Assembly: GCF_015354245.1 (NCBI RefSeq)
Contig: NZ_JADKYZ010000003.1
Span: 124,001 to 188,000, forward strand
Direction: 5' to 3'
DNA length: 64,000 bases
Source: Diaphorobacter caeni
Lineage (GTDB): Bacteria > Pseudomonadota > Gammaproteobacteria > Burkholderiales > Burkholderiaceae_C
In this document: positions 10,083 to 19,991 of the stretch, piece after piece
How the letters are laid out: every line of letters starts with the position of its first letter
Position numbering within the stretch: the first letter of the stretch is position 1
Position numbers and translations under genes: made by a program
The notes under the pieces: generated by a model
The model's database searches: none
Seen by the model: only the letters and a program-made list of their open reading frames with translations
What the model was told of the DNA's origin: nothing

Positions 10083-10138
10083 TGGGGCGGAGCCCGCCAG
10101 TTGCCTGATACTGGCGGTCCGTTTCAACGCAATGATGA

Positions 10139-10171
10139 AGGCGAGCGGCATGATGGCCGCTCGCCTTTTTC
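10139..10171 (+). terminator. Rho-independent terminator of gcvTHP
   Basis: AGGCGAGCGGC (10139-10149), a 6-nt loop and GCCGCTCGCCT (10156-10166) make an 11-bp perfect stem followed by TTTTCTT. It lies 57 bp after the gcvP stop and before the convergent LysR gene. Confidence 0.9.
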
Positions 10172-10216
10172 TTCGCCCGCTCGACGGCCCCTGCATTCAT
10201 CCCGTCGTTCAGTCAT

Positions 10217-11155
10217 TCAATCGTCCGGCATCCCCTCCTCGTCCCTGAGCACCGACATCACCGCCTCCCGCAGCCACCGGTGCGCCTGTGAGTCGTCCCA
10301 GCGGCTGTGCCAGGCGATGGAATAGGTCCGCTCGGGAATCTCCTTGGGCAGCTCGCGCAGGCACAGATCGAACTGCGCGGCGAGCAGTTTGCCGACGCGC
10401 ATCGGCACGGTGATGACCGCGTCGCTGTCCCGCATCGCCAAAGGCGCCTGCGAGAGCGCGGTGACGAACATCGCGAACTTCCGCTTGCCCAGGCCGTGCT
10501 GGCGCAGCAGCGCGTCCATGTCGTTCTCTCGCCCGAGCATGATGGAGGTGCTGATGAAGCGCATCTCGGCCAGATCGCGCAGCTCCAGCGGCGTGCCCGA
10601 GAGCGGGTGTCCGGGCCGCATCAGGCAGACGCGGCGTTCGTCGAACAGTGGGACAAACACGGTACGCGGCGCTGTGCGGTCAAAGCGCCCCACTGCCATG
10701 TCGATGGCGCCGGTCTCCAGTTCCTCCACCGGCGTGATGTCGCCATAGGTCGGCATGAAATGAACCGATGCATGCGGCGCCTCGGCCTCCAGAAAGCGCA
10801 GCAGCCTCGGCGCGAGCAGCAACTCGACCGCGCTGGTGGTCGCCACCTTGAACACCTGCGTGGATTCGGCCGGGCGAAAGCCCGCGCCCTCCTCCAGCGC
10901 GCGGTCCACGGCTTCGAGCGCGTGGCGCACCGATTCGCGCAGCCGCCTGGCGAGCTCGGTCGGCTCCAGCCGCCCTCGCACACGCACGAAGAGCGGATCG
11001 GACAGCTCGTCGCGAAGCCGCGCCAGATCGCGGCTCACCGCGGGCTGGGTGCGTGCCAGGCGGTCGGCCGTGCGGGTGACGTTGCCGGTGTCCATCAAGG
11101 ATTCGAAGACCAGCAGCAGATTCAGATCGAAGCGCCGCAGCGACAGAAGATTCAT
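10217..11155 (-). CDS. LysR-family transcriptional regulator
   Basis: A 312-residue regulator with an N-terminal winged helix-turn-helix (LLLVFESLMDTGNVTRTADR, then TQPAVSRDLARLRDELSDPL) and a substrate-binding domain from about residue 90. ATG 11155 gives the standard LysR N-terminus (MNLLSLRRFDLNLL); a TTG at 11194 would add 13 atypical residues. It diverges from the Bug receptor gene with 142 bp between starts, which contain LysR-type palindromes. By the family's usual habit it probably controls the receptor/hydrolase pair and itself. The effector is unknown, perhaps the substrate of the receptor or hydrolase. Confidence 0.88.
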   Translation of the reverse strand: MNLLSLRRFDLNLLLVFESLMDTGNVTRTADRLARTQPAVSRDLARLRDELSDPLFVRVRGRLEPTELARRLRESVRHALEAVDRALEEGAGFRPAESTQVFKVATTSAVELLLAPRLLRFLEAEAPHASVHFMPTYGDITPVEELETGAIDMAVGRFDRTAPRTVFVPLFDERRVCLMRPGHPLSGTPLELRDLAEMRFISTSIMLGRENDMDALLRQHGLGKRKFAMFVTALSQAPLAMRDSDAVITVPMRVGKLLAAQFDLCLRELPKEIPERTYSIAWHSRWDDSQAHRWLREAVMSVLRDEEGMPDD

Positions 11156-11197
11156 GAGGTTTGCGAACAGTTGGCGGATGGAGCGGGCCCACAAACT

Positions 11198-11227
11198 ATA
11201 CCGAATCTGGTATGCATATGGTCATAT
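11198..11227. promoter_or_regulatory. Candidate LysR operator pair in the divergent promoter
   Basis: ATACC-GAATCT-GGTAT (11198-11213) is a perfect inverted repeat fitting the LysR T-N11-A rule. A second palindrome, ATATG-GT-CATAT (11216-11227), follows directly. Both lie between the divergent LysR and Bug receptor genes, 43-72 bp upstream of the LysR ATG. This position is normal for recognition and activation half-sites. Confidence 0.5.
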
Positions 11228-11297
11228 TCATGATTTCCCTTGGAGGCAGGCTGTCGACATACTTCACAAACACCTTGATCCACCCCGAAGCACCGAC

Positions 11298-12284
11298 ATG
11301 AAAAACCCCGCCGATCTGCTGAAGCGACTCACCGTCCTGTCCTTCGCCTGCCTGGCCGCGAGCGCCCAGGCGCAGCCAGCCTCCTATCCCACCAAGCCGA
11401 TCCGGCTGGTGGTCTCCCTGCCGCCGGGTGGCGGAGCCGACGGGCTCGCGCGCATCTGGGGGGAATACGTGACCAAGACGCTGGGCACCGCCGTCGTGGT
11501 CGAGAACCGCGCGGGAGTCAACGGCTCGATGGCCGCGAGCTACGTGGCCACCCAGGCACCTGACGGCTACACCATCCTGCTCGGCACCCAGTCCAACCTG
11601 GCGCTCAATCGCTTTTCCTACGCCAAGCTGAGCTACGACCCGGAACAGAGCTTCACCGGAATCGGCATGCTGGCGACGACGCCGCAGATTCTGGTCGTCA
11701 ACAGCGAGGTGCCGGCGAACAATGTGGCCGACTTCGTCAAGCTGGCCAAGGCCGCGCCCGGCAAGTACTCGTTCAGTTCGGCCGGCAAGGGCAACTCCAC
11801 GCACCTGAACATGGAGATCTTCGCCAAGCATTTCCAGCTCGACATGCTGAGCGTGCCCTACAAGGGCAGCGCGGCGGCGGCGCTGGCCACCATCGCGGGC
11901 GAGACGCAGGTGATGAGCGGCGTGCCCTCCTCGGCGATGCCTTTCATCAAGGAGCACAAGCTCAAGCCGTTGATGGTGTTCTTCGACAAGCGCCTGCCCG
12001 AGATGCCCGGCGTGCCCACGGCCGCCGAGTCCGGCATCGCCAAGACGCTGGGCGGCGGCTGGTACGCGCTGACCGCACCCAAGGGCACGCCCGACGCGAT
12101 CATCCAGAAGCTCAACGCCGTGACCGTCAAGATGTGGGCCGACAAGGAGGCCCGGCAGAAGCTGAACTCCGTCTTCATGATCCAGCCTCCCGACCTCACG
12201 CCGGGCCATGTCGCAGCCGCCTCGCGCCGCGACTCCGAGCAATGGGGCCCGCTCGTCAAGTCCTTCGGGCTGATGGACCAGTGA
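11298..12284 (+). CDS. Tripartite tricarboxylate transporter receptor (Bug family)
   Basis: A periplasmic solute-binding protein of 328 residues with a signal peptide ending in AASAQAQ. It has the Bug-family signature YPTKPIRLVVSLPPGGGADG, then VVVENRAGVNGS and VPYKGSAAAALA. No TctA/TctB membrane genes are near, which is common for the many orphan Bug receptors of this family of bacteria. It lies downstream of a divergent LysR gene and 23 bp upstream of a C45-type hydrolase gene. The ligand is therefore likely a carboxylate or amide that the hydrolase also handles; this is inference. Confidence 0.9.
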   Translation: MKNPADLLKRLTVLSFACLAASAQAQPASYPTKPIRLVVSLPPGGGADGLARIWGEYVTKTLGTAVVVENRAGVNGSMAASYVATQAPDGYTILLGTQSNLALNRFSYAKLSYDPEQSFTGIGMLATTPQILVVNSEVPANNVADFVKLAKAAPGKYSFSSAGKGNSTHLNMEIFAKHFQLDMLSVPYKGSAAAALATIAGETQVMSGVPSSAMPFIKEHKLKPLMVFFDKRLPEMPGVPTAAESGIAKTLGGGWYALTAPKGTPDAIIQKLNAVTVKMWADKEARQKLNSVFMIQPPDLTPGHVAAASRRDSEQWGPLVKSFGLMDQ

Positions 12285-12307
12285 CCCCTATTTGAGCGGA
12301 GCAAGCC

Positions 12308-13438
12308 ATGACCCATCCACTGCATTTCCCGCTGGTCGACGTGACCGGCGACGCGCACCAGCGCGGACTCCAGCACGGCCGCGCCGTTCCCGAACGCATC
12401 GCCGCCGGTGCCGCGCTCTACCGCACCCAGCTCGGCCACCGCGGCCTTGACGAGGCCACCATCATTCGCCTGGCCCGCGCGATGATCCCCGACATCGAGG
12501 CCTTCGACGAACGCTATCTCGAAGAAATGCGCGGCATCGCCGAGGGCGCACAGTTGCCGCTCGAGGACATTCTGCTGATCAACTGCCGCACCGAGATGCT
12601 CTACGGCTACTCCCGGCTGCAGCGCGAGGCCATGCTCCACGAAGCCACCGAAGACGGCGACTGCACCGGCCTCGTGGTGCTGCCTGCGCGCTCGGCCAGC
12701 GGTCGGCTCATGCATGCGCACAACTGGGACTGGCGCGAGGAATGCGTGGACACCTGCATCGTGCTGCGCATCCGCAGCGCGGGCGCGGGGCCGGACATGC
12801 TTTGCTTCACCGAAGCCGGCGCCCTCGCCCGGCACGGGCTCAACAGCAATGGCGTCTCGCTGACCGGCAACGCCATGTCGAGCCACGAGGACTTCCAGCA
12901 CGGAGCGGGAGCGCCCGTGGTGCTGCTGCGCAGACGCCTGCTGGAGTCCGCCAATCTGGCCCAGGCCATGCGCACGGTCTGGGTGGCCAAGCGCTATTGC
13001 TCGAGCAACATGATCCTCGCGCAGAGCAGCGCGACGGACGGCTGCTGCATCAGCCTCGAGGCGGCGCCCAACGACATCTTCTGGGTCCAGCCGCAGAACG
13101 ACACGCTGGTCCACGCCAACCATTGGCTTTCGCCGACCGCGCTGAACCGCCTGCGCGACCCCGGCCTTGCCGCCCGGCCCGACAGCCTCTACCGACAGCA
13201 GCGCGTGGAAAGCGCCGTGCGTTCGGGGGATGGTCAAAAGCTCGACTGGGATCAGATCCGCGCGGCGCTGGCAGACGACTTCGGCTTTCCGGACGGCGTG
13301 CTGCGCAGCCCCAAGCCGGGCGATTTCAGCAGCATCTCGGCAACCGTAGCGACCACGCTGATGGACCCCGCCGAGGGCCGGATGTGGATCGCGCGCAAGC
13401 CCTACGAGAGCCGCACGTTCCACGAATATGCCCTTTGA
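12308..13438 (+). CDS. C45-family autoproteolytic acyltransferase/hydrolase
   Basis: A 376-residue Ntn-hydrolase of the peptidase C45 family, which includes penicillin acyl-CoA acyltransferase. Family members cut themselves before an internal Cys that becomes the N-terminal nucleophile. The candidate is Cys119 in EDGDCTGLVVLP, where the usual Gly-Cys is Asp-Cys. Other family features are GDAHQRGLQHG at the start, LMHAHNWDW, GLNSNGVSLTGNAM and the C-terminal TTLMDPAEGRMWIARKP. It sits in an apparent LysR-Bug-C45 unit. The substrate is probably an N-acyl compound, but which is unknown. Confidence 0.82.
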   Translation: MTHPLHFPLVDVTGDAHQRGLQHGRAVPERIAAGAALYRTQLGHRGLDEATIIRLARAMIPDIEAFDERYLEEMRGIAEGAQLPLEDILLINCRTEMLYGYSRLQREAMLHEATEDGDCTGLVVLPARSASGRLMHAHNWDWREECVDTCIVLRIRSAGAGPDMLCFTEAGALARHGLNSNGVSLTGNAMSSHEDFQHGAGAPVVLLRRRLLESANLAQAMRTVWVAKRYCSSNMILAQSSATDGCCISLEAAPNDIFWVQPQNDTLVHANHWLSPTALNRLRDPGLAARPDSLYRQQRVESAVRSGDGQKLDWDQIRAALADDFGFPDGVLRSPKPGDFSSISATVATTLMDPAEGRMWIARKPYESRTFHEYAL

Positions 13439-13482
13439 TATTCCTTTTGACGCGCTGACCGCTGCAATTTGCACACCGCACC

Positions 13483-14844
13483 ATGTACCTGAGCGTCTTT
13501 GACATCTTCAAGGTGGGCATTGGCCCGTCGAGCTCCCATACCGTCGGCCCGATGCGCGCCGCCCGCAGCTTCGCCGAATCGCTGCGTGCCGAAGGGCTCC
13601 TGTCCGAAGTGGCACGCGTGCGCTGCGAACTGTATGGCTCGCTTGGCGCGACCGGCAAGGGCCACGCCTCCGATACCGCAACGCTGCTCGGCCTTGCGGG
13701 GCATGACCCGGAAAGCGTGGACGTGGATCTCGCGCCCGGACTGGTGCAGGACATCCTCTCTCAGCGCGAACTGCTCCTGGCGGGCGTGCACACCATCGCC
13801 TTCGACTGCGCCACCGACCTCCTGCTGCTTGGCGACCGCACACTGCCGCTGCATGTGAACGGCATGCGCTTTCTGGCGATCGACGCTTCAGGGCGGGAGC
13901 TGCTTCGCAAAGTCTATTACTCGGTGGGCGGCGGTTTCGTGGTCGAGGAGTCGCAGGCGCTGGCACCGGCCGAAGTGATCCAGCCGCCGATTCCCTTCGA
14001 CTCCGGCGAATCCCTGCTGGCCGCCACGGCGCGCCTTGGGTGCAGCATCGCCGACGTGATGCGCCGCAACGAGGCCGGTCTGCGCCCCGCGCAGGAAACT
14101 GATGAGCGGCTGCGCCACATCTGGTCCGTCATGCAGGCCTGCATCGCGCGCGGGCTGCGCGCCGGTGGGCACCTGCCTGGAGCGTTCCGCGTGCGGCGCC
14201 GGGCGGCGGATCTGCACCGGCTGCTCGACGGCGGCGACCGCAGCGATCCGCTGGTGCTGATGGACTGGGTGAACCTCTTCGCGCTGGCCGTCAACGAGGA
14301 AAACGCCGCCGGAGGTCGCGTGGTGACCGCCCCCACCAACGGCGCCGCGGGCATCATCCCCGCCGTGCTGGCCTACCACATGCGTTTCGCCCCGAACGCG
14401 CGCGAGCAGGATGTGGGCGAATTCCTGCTTACCGCAGCCGCCATCGCGATTCTCTACAAGAAGAACGCGTCGATTTCGGGCGCCGAGGTCGGCTGCCAGG
14501 GCGAAGTGGGCGTGGCCTGCTCAATGGCGGCGGGCGCGCTCTGCGCCGTCATGGGCGGCACGCCGGCGCAGGTGGAGAACGCCGCCGAGATCGGCATGGA
14601 ACACCATTTGGGGCTGACCTGTGACCCCGTCGGCGGGCTGGTGCAGATTCCCTGCATCGAGCGCAATGCGCTGGCCTCCGTCAAGGCGATCAACGCCGCG
14701 CGCATGGCGCTGCGCGGTGATGGCTCGCACCACGTGAGTCTGGACAAGGTGATCCGCACGATGCGCGAGACCGGTGCAGACATGATGAGCAAGTACAAGG
14801 AAACCGCGCTCGGCGGACTGGCGCTGCACGTCGTGGCCTGTTGA
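13483..14844 (+). CDS. sdaA: L-serine ammonia-lyase, iron-sulfur type
   Basis: Converts L-serine to pyruvate and ammonia using a 4Fe-4S cluster. The 453-residue single-chain enzyme has the N-terminal signature [20 protein letters not shown] and the catalytic-domain motifs [17 protein letters not shown] and [19 protein letters not shown]. Cluster ligands are Cys338, Cys380 and Cys391. It is not in the gcv operon but lies 3.4 kb downstream on the same strand. Glycine cleavage, serine formation by GlyA and serine deamination connect metabolically. Confidence 0.95.
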   Translation: MYLSVFDIFKVGIGPSSSHTVGPMRAARSFAESLRAEGLLSEVARVRCELYGSLGATGKGHASDTATLLGLAGHDPESVDVDLAPGLVQDILSQRELLLAGVHTIAFDCATDLLLLGDRTLPLHVNGMRFLAIDASGRELLRKVYYSVGGGFVVEESQALAPAEVIQPPIPFDSGESLLAATARLGCSIADVMRRNEAGLRPAQETDERLRHIWSVMQACIARGLRAGGHLPGAFRVRRRAADLHRLLDGGDRSDPLVLMDWVNLFALAVNEENAAGGRVVTAPTNGAAGIIPAVLAYHMRFAPNAREQDVGEFLLTAAAIAILYKKNASISGAEVGCQGEVGVACSMAAGALCAVMGGTPAQVENAAEIGMEHHLGLTCDPVGGLVQIPCIERNALASVKAINAARMALRGDGSHHVSLDKVIRTMRETGADMMSKYKETALGGLALHVVAC

Positions 14845-14874
14845 TGCGCGGGCGGGGCTACACTCGCGCTCGCC

Positions 14875-15537
14875 ATGCAGCTTCCTACCGCTCCCGTCAT
14901 CCCCCACCTGCCCCTCACTCCTCTGCATGAAGACGCGCACCTGCTCGCCTTCGACAAGCCTTCCGGCCTGCTTTGCGTACCGGGGCGCGGCGAGGACAAG
15001 CAGGACTGCCTGATCCACCGGGTACAGCAGCAATGGCCCGAGACGCTGCTCATCCACCGGCTGGACATGTCCACCTCGGGCATCGTTCTGTTCGCCCGCA
15101 GCCCGGAGATGCAGCGGGCCATGAGCGCGGCCTTCGCCGAGCGGCGGGTGCACAAGATCTACGAGGCGCTGGTCGCGGGCTCGCCCGCCGAGCCGGGGGA
15201 GACTTGGCACGAGATCGACGCTCCGATTCATCCGGATTGGCCAAGGCGGCCGATTCACATCGTGGATCCGGCGGGCAAGCCCAGCCTCACGCGCTGGCGG
15301 GTCCTTGCGAGCGCGAACGGCGTCTCGCGCGTCGAGCTGCAGCCGATCACCGGCCGGACGCACCAATTGCGGGTGCATCTGCAGCACCTGGGTTTCCCCA
15401 TACTTGGCGACCCGCTTTACGCGCCCGAGTCAGTGCAAAAATCCACACCGCGATTGATGCTTCATGCACGTTTTCTGCAGCTTTCCCACCCCACAAGCGG
15501 GCAGCAAGTGTGTATTGCCAGCAACGTGCCGTTTTAA
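14875..15537 (+). CDS. rluA: Pseudouridine synthase, RluA family
   Basis: A 220-residue enzyme close in length to E. coli RluA (219), which modifies 23S rRNA U746 and tRNA U32. The catalytic Asp64 lies in LLIHRLDMSTSG, at the same position as in RluA. The substrate-binding motifs RVELQPITGRTHQLRVHLQ and GFPILGDPLY are intact, and there is no S4 domain. It begins 30 bp after sdaA. The dual rRNA/tRNA specificity is inferred from length and lack of extra domains. Confidence 0.88.
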   Translation: MQLPTAPVIPHLPLTPLHEDAHLLAFDKPSGLLCVPGRGEDKQDCLIHRVQQQWPETLLIHRLDMSTSGIVLFARSPEMQRAMSAAFAERRVHKIYEALVAGSPAEPGETWHEIDAPIHPDWPRRPIHIVDPAGKPSLTRWRVLASANGVSRVELQPITGRTHQLRVHLQHLGFPILGDPLYAPESVQKSTPRLMLHARFLQLSHPTSGQQVCIASNVPF

Positions 15538-15732
15538 ATTTGTATCAAAGAAAACGCGGCTCCTACAGAGGATAATCAGCATAAGCTTATGCACCCCTCC
15601 TAGGGAAACCCCCCGTTGTGAGGCCATGTCCCCTCGATAAGCTGGGCGACTTGCTGTGCGACGCTCCCCAAAAAGGGGCGCACGACTGCATACAATTTAC
15701 CTTTGTTGAATTAATTAGTGATAGGAATAACT

Positions 15733-16857
15733 ATGCAAACGACCTTCCGTGCGCGTACGTTGATTGCAGCCATGGGACTGGCTGGTGCAGCATTCATTGG
15801 AACCGCGGCTCACGCCCAGATCAAGATCGCCATGGTGATCCCGACGACTGGCGCTCTGACTCAGTACGGCGACATGGTCAAGGAAGGTGCTACGACTGCG
15901 GTTGAAATGACCAACGCGGCTGGTGGCATCAATGGCAAGAAGATCGAACTGGTCGCGGTGGACGACGCCTGCGAACCCAAGCAAGGTCCCGTGGCCGCGA
16001 ACCGCGTGGTCAACGGCAAGATCGGCTACGTGATCGGCCCAGTGTGCTCCGGCGCTTCGATCGCCGCCGCGCCCATCTACAACAACGAAGGCGTGGTCGT
16101 CGCCACTCCTTCCGCTACTTCCCCCGCCCTGACGGACGGCAAGAACTACAGCTTCATCTTCCGCACCATCGGCCGTGACGACCAGCAAGGCCCCTCGGCT
16201 GCAAAGTTCATCATCGAGCACGCCAAGCCCAAGAAGGTCGCGGTGCTGCACGACAAGCAGTCCTACGGTCAGGGCATCGCCACCGCCGTGCGTGACGACC
16301 TGAAGAAGGCCAAGGTCGAGGTGGCTCTGTTCGAAGGCATCAACGCCGGCGACTCCGACTACTCCGCCGTGATCACCAAGCTCAAGGGCGCCGGTGTCGA
16401 CTTCGTCTACTTCGGCGGCTACCACCCCGAAATGGGCCTGCTGCTGCGCCAGGCCGCCGAGCAAGGCCTGAAGGTCAAGATGATGGGTCCGGAAGGCGTG
16501 GGCAATCCTGAAGTGAACGCCATCGCCGGCGCCGCCGTGGAAGGCATGCTGGTGACCCTGCCGGCCGACTTCTCCGCCAACCCCAAGAACGCGGCCGTCG
16601 TGAAGGCGTTCAAGGACGCCAAGCGCAACCCATCGGGCGCCTTCCAGCTGACCTCGTTCGCGGCTGCACAATCGCTGATCGCCGCCATCAAGGCCGCTGG
16701 CGACAATCCAGCCAAGGTTTCGGAATGGCTGCACGCCAACACCGTGGACACCGTGATCGGCCCGATCTCGTGGAACAAGCAGGGTGACCTGAAGTCCTTC
16801 GACTTCCAGGTGTTCCAGTGGCACAAGGATGGTTCCAAGACTCCCGCAGTCAAGTAA
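15733..16857 (+). CDS. livK: Branched-chain amino acid ABC transporter, substrate-binding protein
   Basis: A 374-residue periplasmic binding protein with a signal peptide cleaved after TAAHA. It shows the Leu/Ile/Val-binding fold: IKIAMVIPTTGALTQYGDMV, then VVDDACEPKQ-like and GYVIGPVCSGASIAA segments. The ATG at 15733 follows TAGGAAT; an in-frame GTG at 15718 is less likely. It heads livK-livH-livM-livG-livF, with a hairpin separating it from livH. That arrangement usually gives an excess of binding protein over membrane components. Confidence 0.92.
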   Translation: MQTTFRARTLIAAMGLAGAAFIGTAAHAQIKIAMVIPTTGALTQYGDMVKEGATTAVEMTNAAGGINGKKIELVAVDDACEPKQGPVAANRVVNGKIGYVIGPVCSGASIAAAPIYNNEGVVVATPSATSPALTDGKNYSFIFRTIGRDDQQGPSAAKFIIEHAKPKKVAVLHDKQSYGQGIATAVRDDLKKAKVEVALFEGINAGDSDYSAVITKLKGAGVDFVYFGGYHPEMGLLLRQAAEQGLKVKMMGPEGVGNPEVNAIAGAAVEGMLVTLPADFSANPKNAAVVKAFKDAKRNPSGAFQLTSFAAAQSLIAAIKAAGDNPAKVSEWLHANTVDTVIGPISWNKQGDLKSFDFQVFQWHKDGSKTPAVK

Positions 16858-16876
16858 CCACTGACGCTCTCCCTTC

Positions 16877-16919
16877 GGGGCAGGACGTTCGCAAACCGGG
16901 TTTGCGACGTACCTGCCCC
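16877..16919 (+). terminator. Intercistronic hairpin between livK and livH
   Basis: GGGGCAGG (16877-16884) pairs with CCTGCCCC (16912-16919), and the interior TTCGCAAA and TTTGCGA extend the stem. The tail GTTCGTTTAA is only weakly T-rich. It fits a partial terminator or an RNA-stabilising hairpin that raises livK expression above the downstream genes. Confidence 0.65.
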
Positions 16920-17040
16920 GTTCGTTTAACTGGTGCCGAGGTTTTGACGGATGCCCCCATCAATGGGTGCAGTCCCGATGACAAGCGCGCCAGGGCCGTG
17001 CAAGATTCATCGCACTGCCCTCACAGTGGACGACCAAGCA

Positions 17041-17964
17041 ATGTCTGACTTATTGCCACAGCTGATACAGCAGCTTTTCAACGGGCTCTCACTAGGAGCC
17101 ATCTACGCCCTGATCGCCATCGGCTACACCATGGTCTACGGCATTATCGGGATGATCAATTTCGCCCACGGCGACATCTACATGATCGGAGCCTATGTGG
17201 GCCTGGTCACTCTGTCCGCCGTCGGCACGACCAGCGGTCTGCCGATCTGGTTCGTCATCGCGCTGATGCTCGTGGTGGCCGTCGTCATCACCGGCGTCTA
17301 CGGTTTCGCCGTCGAGCAGGTGGCCTACAAGCCGCTGCGCTCCAGTCCCCGCCTCGTGGCGCTGATCTCCGCGATCGGCATGTCCATCTTCCTGCAGAAC
17401 TGGGTGGCCCTCGGTCAAGGCGCGCGCGACATGGCGGTTCCCGCCCTGCTGCCCGGCGCATTCACCTTCCATCTGGGCAACTTCGAAGTCTTCATTCCCT
17501 ACGCCCGCATCCTGATCATCGTGGTCGCCGTGGCGCTGATGATCGCGCTCACGCTGTACATCAAGCACTCCCGCATGGGCCGCGCCTCGCGTGCCTGCGC
17601 GCAGGACATGCACATGGCGAACCTGCTGGGCATCGACACCAACCGCGTCGTCTCGTTCACCTTCATCCTCGGCGCCGTGCTGGCCGCCGTCGGTGGCGTG
17701 CTGATCGCGCTGGCGGTGGGCAAGCTCAACCCGTTCATCGGCTTCATCGCCGGCATCAAGGCCTTCACGGCGGCGGTGCTCGGCGGCATCGGCAGCATTC
17801 CGGGCGCAATGCTCGGCGGCGTGGTCCTCGGCGTGGCCGAAACCTTCGCCGCCGCCTACATCTCTTCGGAATACAAGGACATCGTGGCCTTCGGCCTGCT
17901 GGTGCTGATTCTGCTGTTCCGCCCGACCGGCCTGCTCGGCAAACCTGAAGTGGAGAAGGTGTGA
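17041..17964 (+). CDS. livH: Branched-chain amino acid ABC transporter permease LivH
   Basis: A 307-residue inner-membrane permease with about eight hydrophobic segments. It carries the LivH signature [20 protein letters not shown] followed by [10 protein letters not shown], and [17 protein letters not shown] near the C-terminus. The ATG at 17041 starts [19 protein letters not shown], the family's usual N-terminus. Its stop TGA shares a base with the livM ATG, indicating coupled translation. Confidence 0.95.
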   Translation: MSDLLPQLIQQLFNGLSLGAIYALIAIGYTMVYGIIGMINFAHGDIYMIGAYVGLVTLSAVGTTSGLPIWFVIALMLVVAVVITGVYGFAVEQVAYKPLRSSPRLVALISAIGMSIFLQNWVALGQGARDMAVPALLPGAFTFHLGNFEVFIPYARILIIVVAVALMIALTLYIKHSRMGRASRACAQDMHMANLLGIDTNRVVSFTFILGAVLAAVGGVLIALAVGKLNPFIGFIAGIKAFTAAVLGGIGSIPGAMLGGVVLGVAETFAAAYISSEYKDIVAFGLLVLILLFRPTGLLGKPEVEKV

Positions 17965-19229
17965 TGAACAAGATCCGCTCCCAACTCGGCAACGCCATCT
18001 TCGCCACCGTCATCGCCGCGCTGCTGATCATCCCGATCTTCGGCCTGCACCTGGAACGCGCCGGGATCCGCACCTATCTGGTTCCGCAGTGGAACTACGT
18101 GATCTGGGGCTGCGTCATCGTGTTCCTCTGGCAGCTGCTGCGCCCGGCGGTGAAGACCGCCACCAAAGGCTTGCGCCTGCCCGCGCTGCCCAGCGTCTCG
18201 GACAAGGCCCGCCCCGTGGTCTACCTCGTGGTCGCGCTGATCGCCGTATCCTGGCCCTTCATGGCCGGTCGCAATGCGGTGGACATCGCCACGCTCGCGA
18301 TGATCTACGTGATGCTCGGCCTCGGCCTGAACATCGTGGTTGGCTTCGCAGGTCTGCTCGATCTGGGCTTCGTCGGCTTCTACGCCGTGGGCGCCTACAC
18401 CTACGCCCTGCTCTACCACTGGGCCGGCTGGAGCTTCTGGGAAGCGCTGCCGCTGGCCGGTTGCGCATCGGCGCTGTTCGGCTTCCTGCTGGGCTTTCCG
18501 GTGCTGCGCCTGCGCGGTGACTACCTCGCCATCGTGACGCTGGGCTTCGGCGAAATCATCCGCCTGCTGCTGGTGAACCTCAACGACTGGACCGGCGGCC
18601 CGGACGGCATCTCCAGCATTCCCAAGCCCACGTTCTTCGGCCTGCCGCTCACGCGCTCGCCCACGACCGAGGGCGGCACGACCTTCGCGCAGTTCTTCAA
18701 CATCGAGTTCAGCACCATGCACATGGTGATCTTCCTGTACCTGATGGCGCTGCTGCTGGCCGTGGTCACGCTGTTCGTCAGCAACCGCCTGATCCGCATG
18801 CCGATCGGCCGTGCATGGGAGGCGCTGCGCGAGGACGAGATCGCCTGCCGTTCGCTCGGCCTGAATCCCACGAAGATCAAGCTCTCGGCGTTCACGCTGG
18901 GCGCCATGTTCGCCGGTTTCGGTGGCGCGTTCTTCGCGGCGCGTCAGGGCATCGTGAACCCCGAGTCGTTCACCTTCATCGAGTCCGCTCTGATCCTCGC
19001 CATCGTGGTGCTGGGCGGCATGGGCTCGCAACTCGGCGTGATCATCGCGGCGATCCTGATCACCGTGCTGCCCGAGCTCGCGCGCGAGTTCTCCGAATAC
19101 CGCATGCTGATTTTTGGTCTGGTGATGATTCTGATGATGATCTGGCGTCCGCAGGGCCTCCTGCCCATGAAGCGCCACCACGTGGAAGTTCCTTCCTCCG
19201 GCAACCACAAGGATGGAGCGCACGCATGA
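17964..19229 (+). CDS. livM: Branched-chain amino acid ABC transporter permease LivM
   Basis: A 421-residue permease, the partner of LivH. It has the extended N-terminal region (about residues 1-110) seen in LivM proteins, then the core [20 protein letters not shown] and [20 protein letters not shown]. The C-terminus ends [24 protein letters not shown] three bases upstream is an alternative start. The stop overlaps the livG ATG (ATGA). Confidence 0.95.
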   Translation: MNKIRSQLGNAIFATVIAALLIIPIFGLHLERAGIRTYLVPQWNYVIWGCVIVFLWQLLRPAVKTATKGLRLPALPSVSDKARPVVYLVVALIAVSWPFMAGRNAVDIATLAMIYVMLGLGLNIVVGFAGLLDLGFVGFYAVGAYTYALLYHWAGWSFWEALPLAGCASALFGFLLGFPVLRLRGDYLAIVTLGFGEIIRLLLVNLNDWTGGPDGISSIPKPTFFGLPLTRSPTTEGGTTFAQFFNIEFSTMHMVIFLYLMALLLAVVTLFVSNRLIRMPIGRAWEALREDEIACRSLGLNPTKIKLSAFTLGAMFAGFGGAFFAARQGIVNPESFTFIESALILAIVVLGGMGSQLGVIIAAILITVLPELAREFSEYRMLIFGLVMILMMIWRPQGLLPMKRHHVEVPSSGNHKDGAHA

Positions 19230-19990
19230 GCCATCTACTCGAAGTCAAGGACCTGAGCATGCGCTTCGGCGGCCTGCTGGCCGTCGATGGCGTGCAGATG
19301 TCCATCCACCCCAAGGAAATCTTCGCCATCATCGGCCCCAACGGTGCCGGCAAGACCACGGTGTTCAACTGCATCAGCGGCTTCTACAAACCCACCACCG
19401 GCGTGATCACGCTGGCGGGCGAGTCGATCGCCGGCCTCGGCAGCCACAGCGTCGCCCAGCGCGGCGTGGTGCGCACCTTCCAGAACGTGCGCCTGTTCAA
19501 GAGCATGACCGCCGTCGAGAACCTCCTGGTCGCGCAACACCGCCGCACCAGCAGGTCGGTGCTGGGCGGGCTGTTCAACACGCGCGGCTACCGAGAGAGT
19601 GAGAATGCCGCCATCGCCAACGCGATGAAGTGGCTGGAGTTCATGGGCATCGCCGAATTCGCCAATCGCGAAGCCGGCAACCTCGCCTATGGCCACCAGC
19701 GGCGCCTCGAGATCGCGCGCTGCATGATCACCGAGCCCAAGCTGCTGATGCTCGACGAACCGGCTGCCGGTCTGAATCCGCAGGAAAAAGTCGAGCTGCA
19801 GCACCTGATCGAGCGCCTGCGCACCGAATTCGGCGTGACGGTGCTGCTGATCGAGCACGACATGGGTCTGGTGATGGGCGTGTCCGAGCGCATTCTGTGC
19901 ATGGAATACGGCAAGCCGATCGCCATGGGAACGCCCGACGAGGTGCGCAACAACGAGCGGGTCATCAAGGCCTATCTGGGAGAGGCCTGA
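19226..19990 (+). CDS. livG: Branched-chain amino acid ABC transporter ATP-binding protein LivG
   Basis: A 254-residue cytoplasmic ATPase with Walker [14 protein letters not shown], Walker [14 protein letters not shown] and the H-loop [12 protein letters not shown]. The ABC signature is the LivG-type variant [13 protein letters not shown]. Its start overlaps the livM stop and its stop is one base before the livF ATG. Transcription of the five genes is most likely one unit ending at the hairpin after livF. Confidence 0.95.
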   Translation: MSHLLEVKDLSMRFGGLLAVDGVQMSIHPKEIFAIIGPNGAGKTTVFNCISGFYKPTTGVITLAGESIAGLGSHSVAQRGVVRTFQNVRLFKSMTAVENLLVAQHRRTSRSVLGGLFNTRGYRESENAAIANAMKWLEFMGIAEFANREAGNLAYGHQRRLEIARCMITEPKLLMLDEPAAGLNPQEKVELQHLIERLRTEFGVTVLLIEHDMGLVMGVSERILCMEYGKPIAMGTPDEVRNNERVIKAYLGEA

Positions 19991-19991
19991 G

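Noticed and set aside
7686-10196. An 836-codon open frame on the minus strand across gcvP
   Set aside because: It is the antisense shadow of a highly conserved gene in GC-rich DNA; its translation is His/Val/Gly-Arg biased with no family motif.
11156-11194. Upstream TTG extension of the LysR gene
   Set aside because: Adds 13 residues not seen in LysR proteins and would run through the operator region.
15538-15732. Interval before livK considered as a gene or RNA
   Set aside because: Contains a GTGCG...CGCAC hairpin and AT-rich promoter-like sequence, but no coding frame and no RNA family I recognise.
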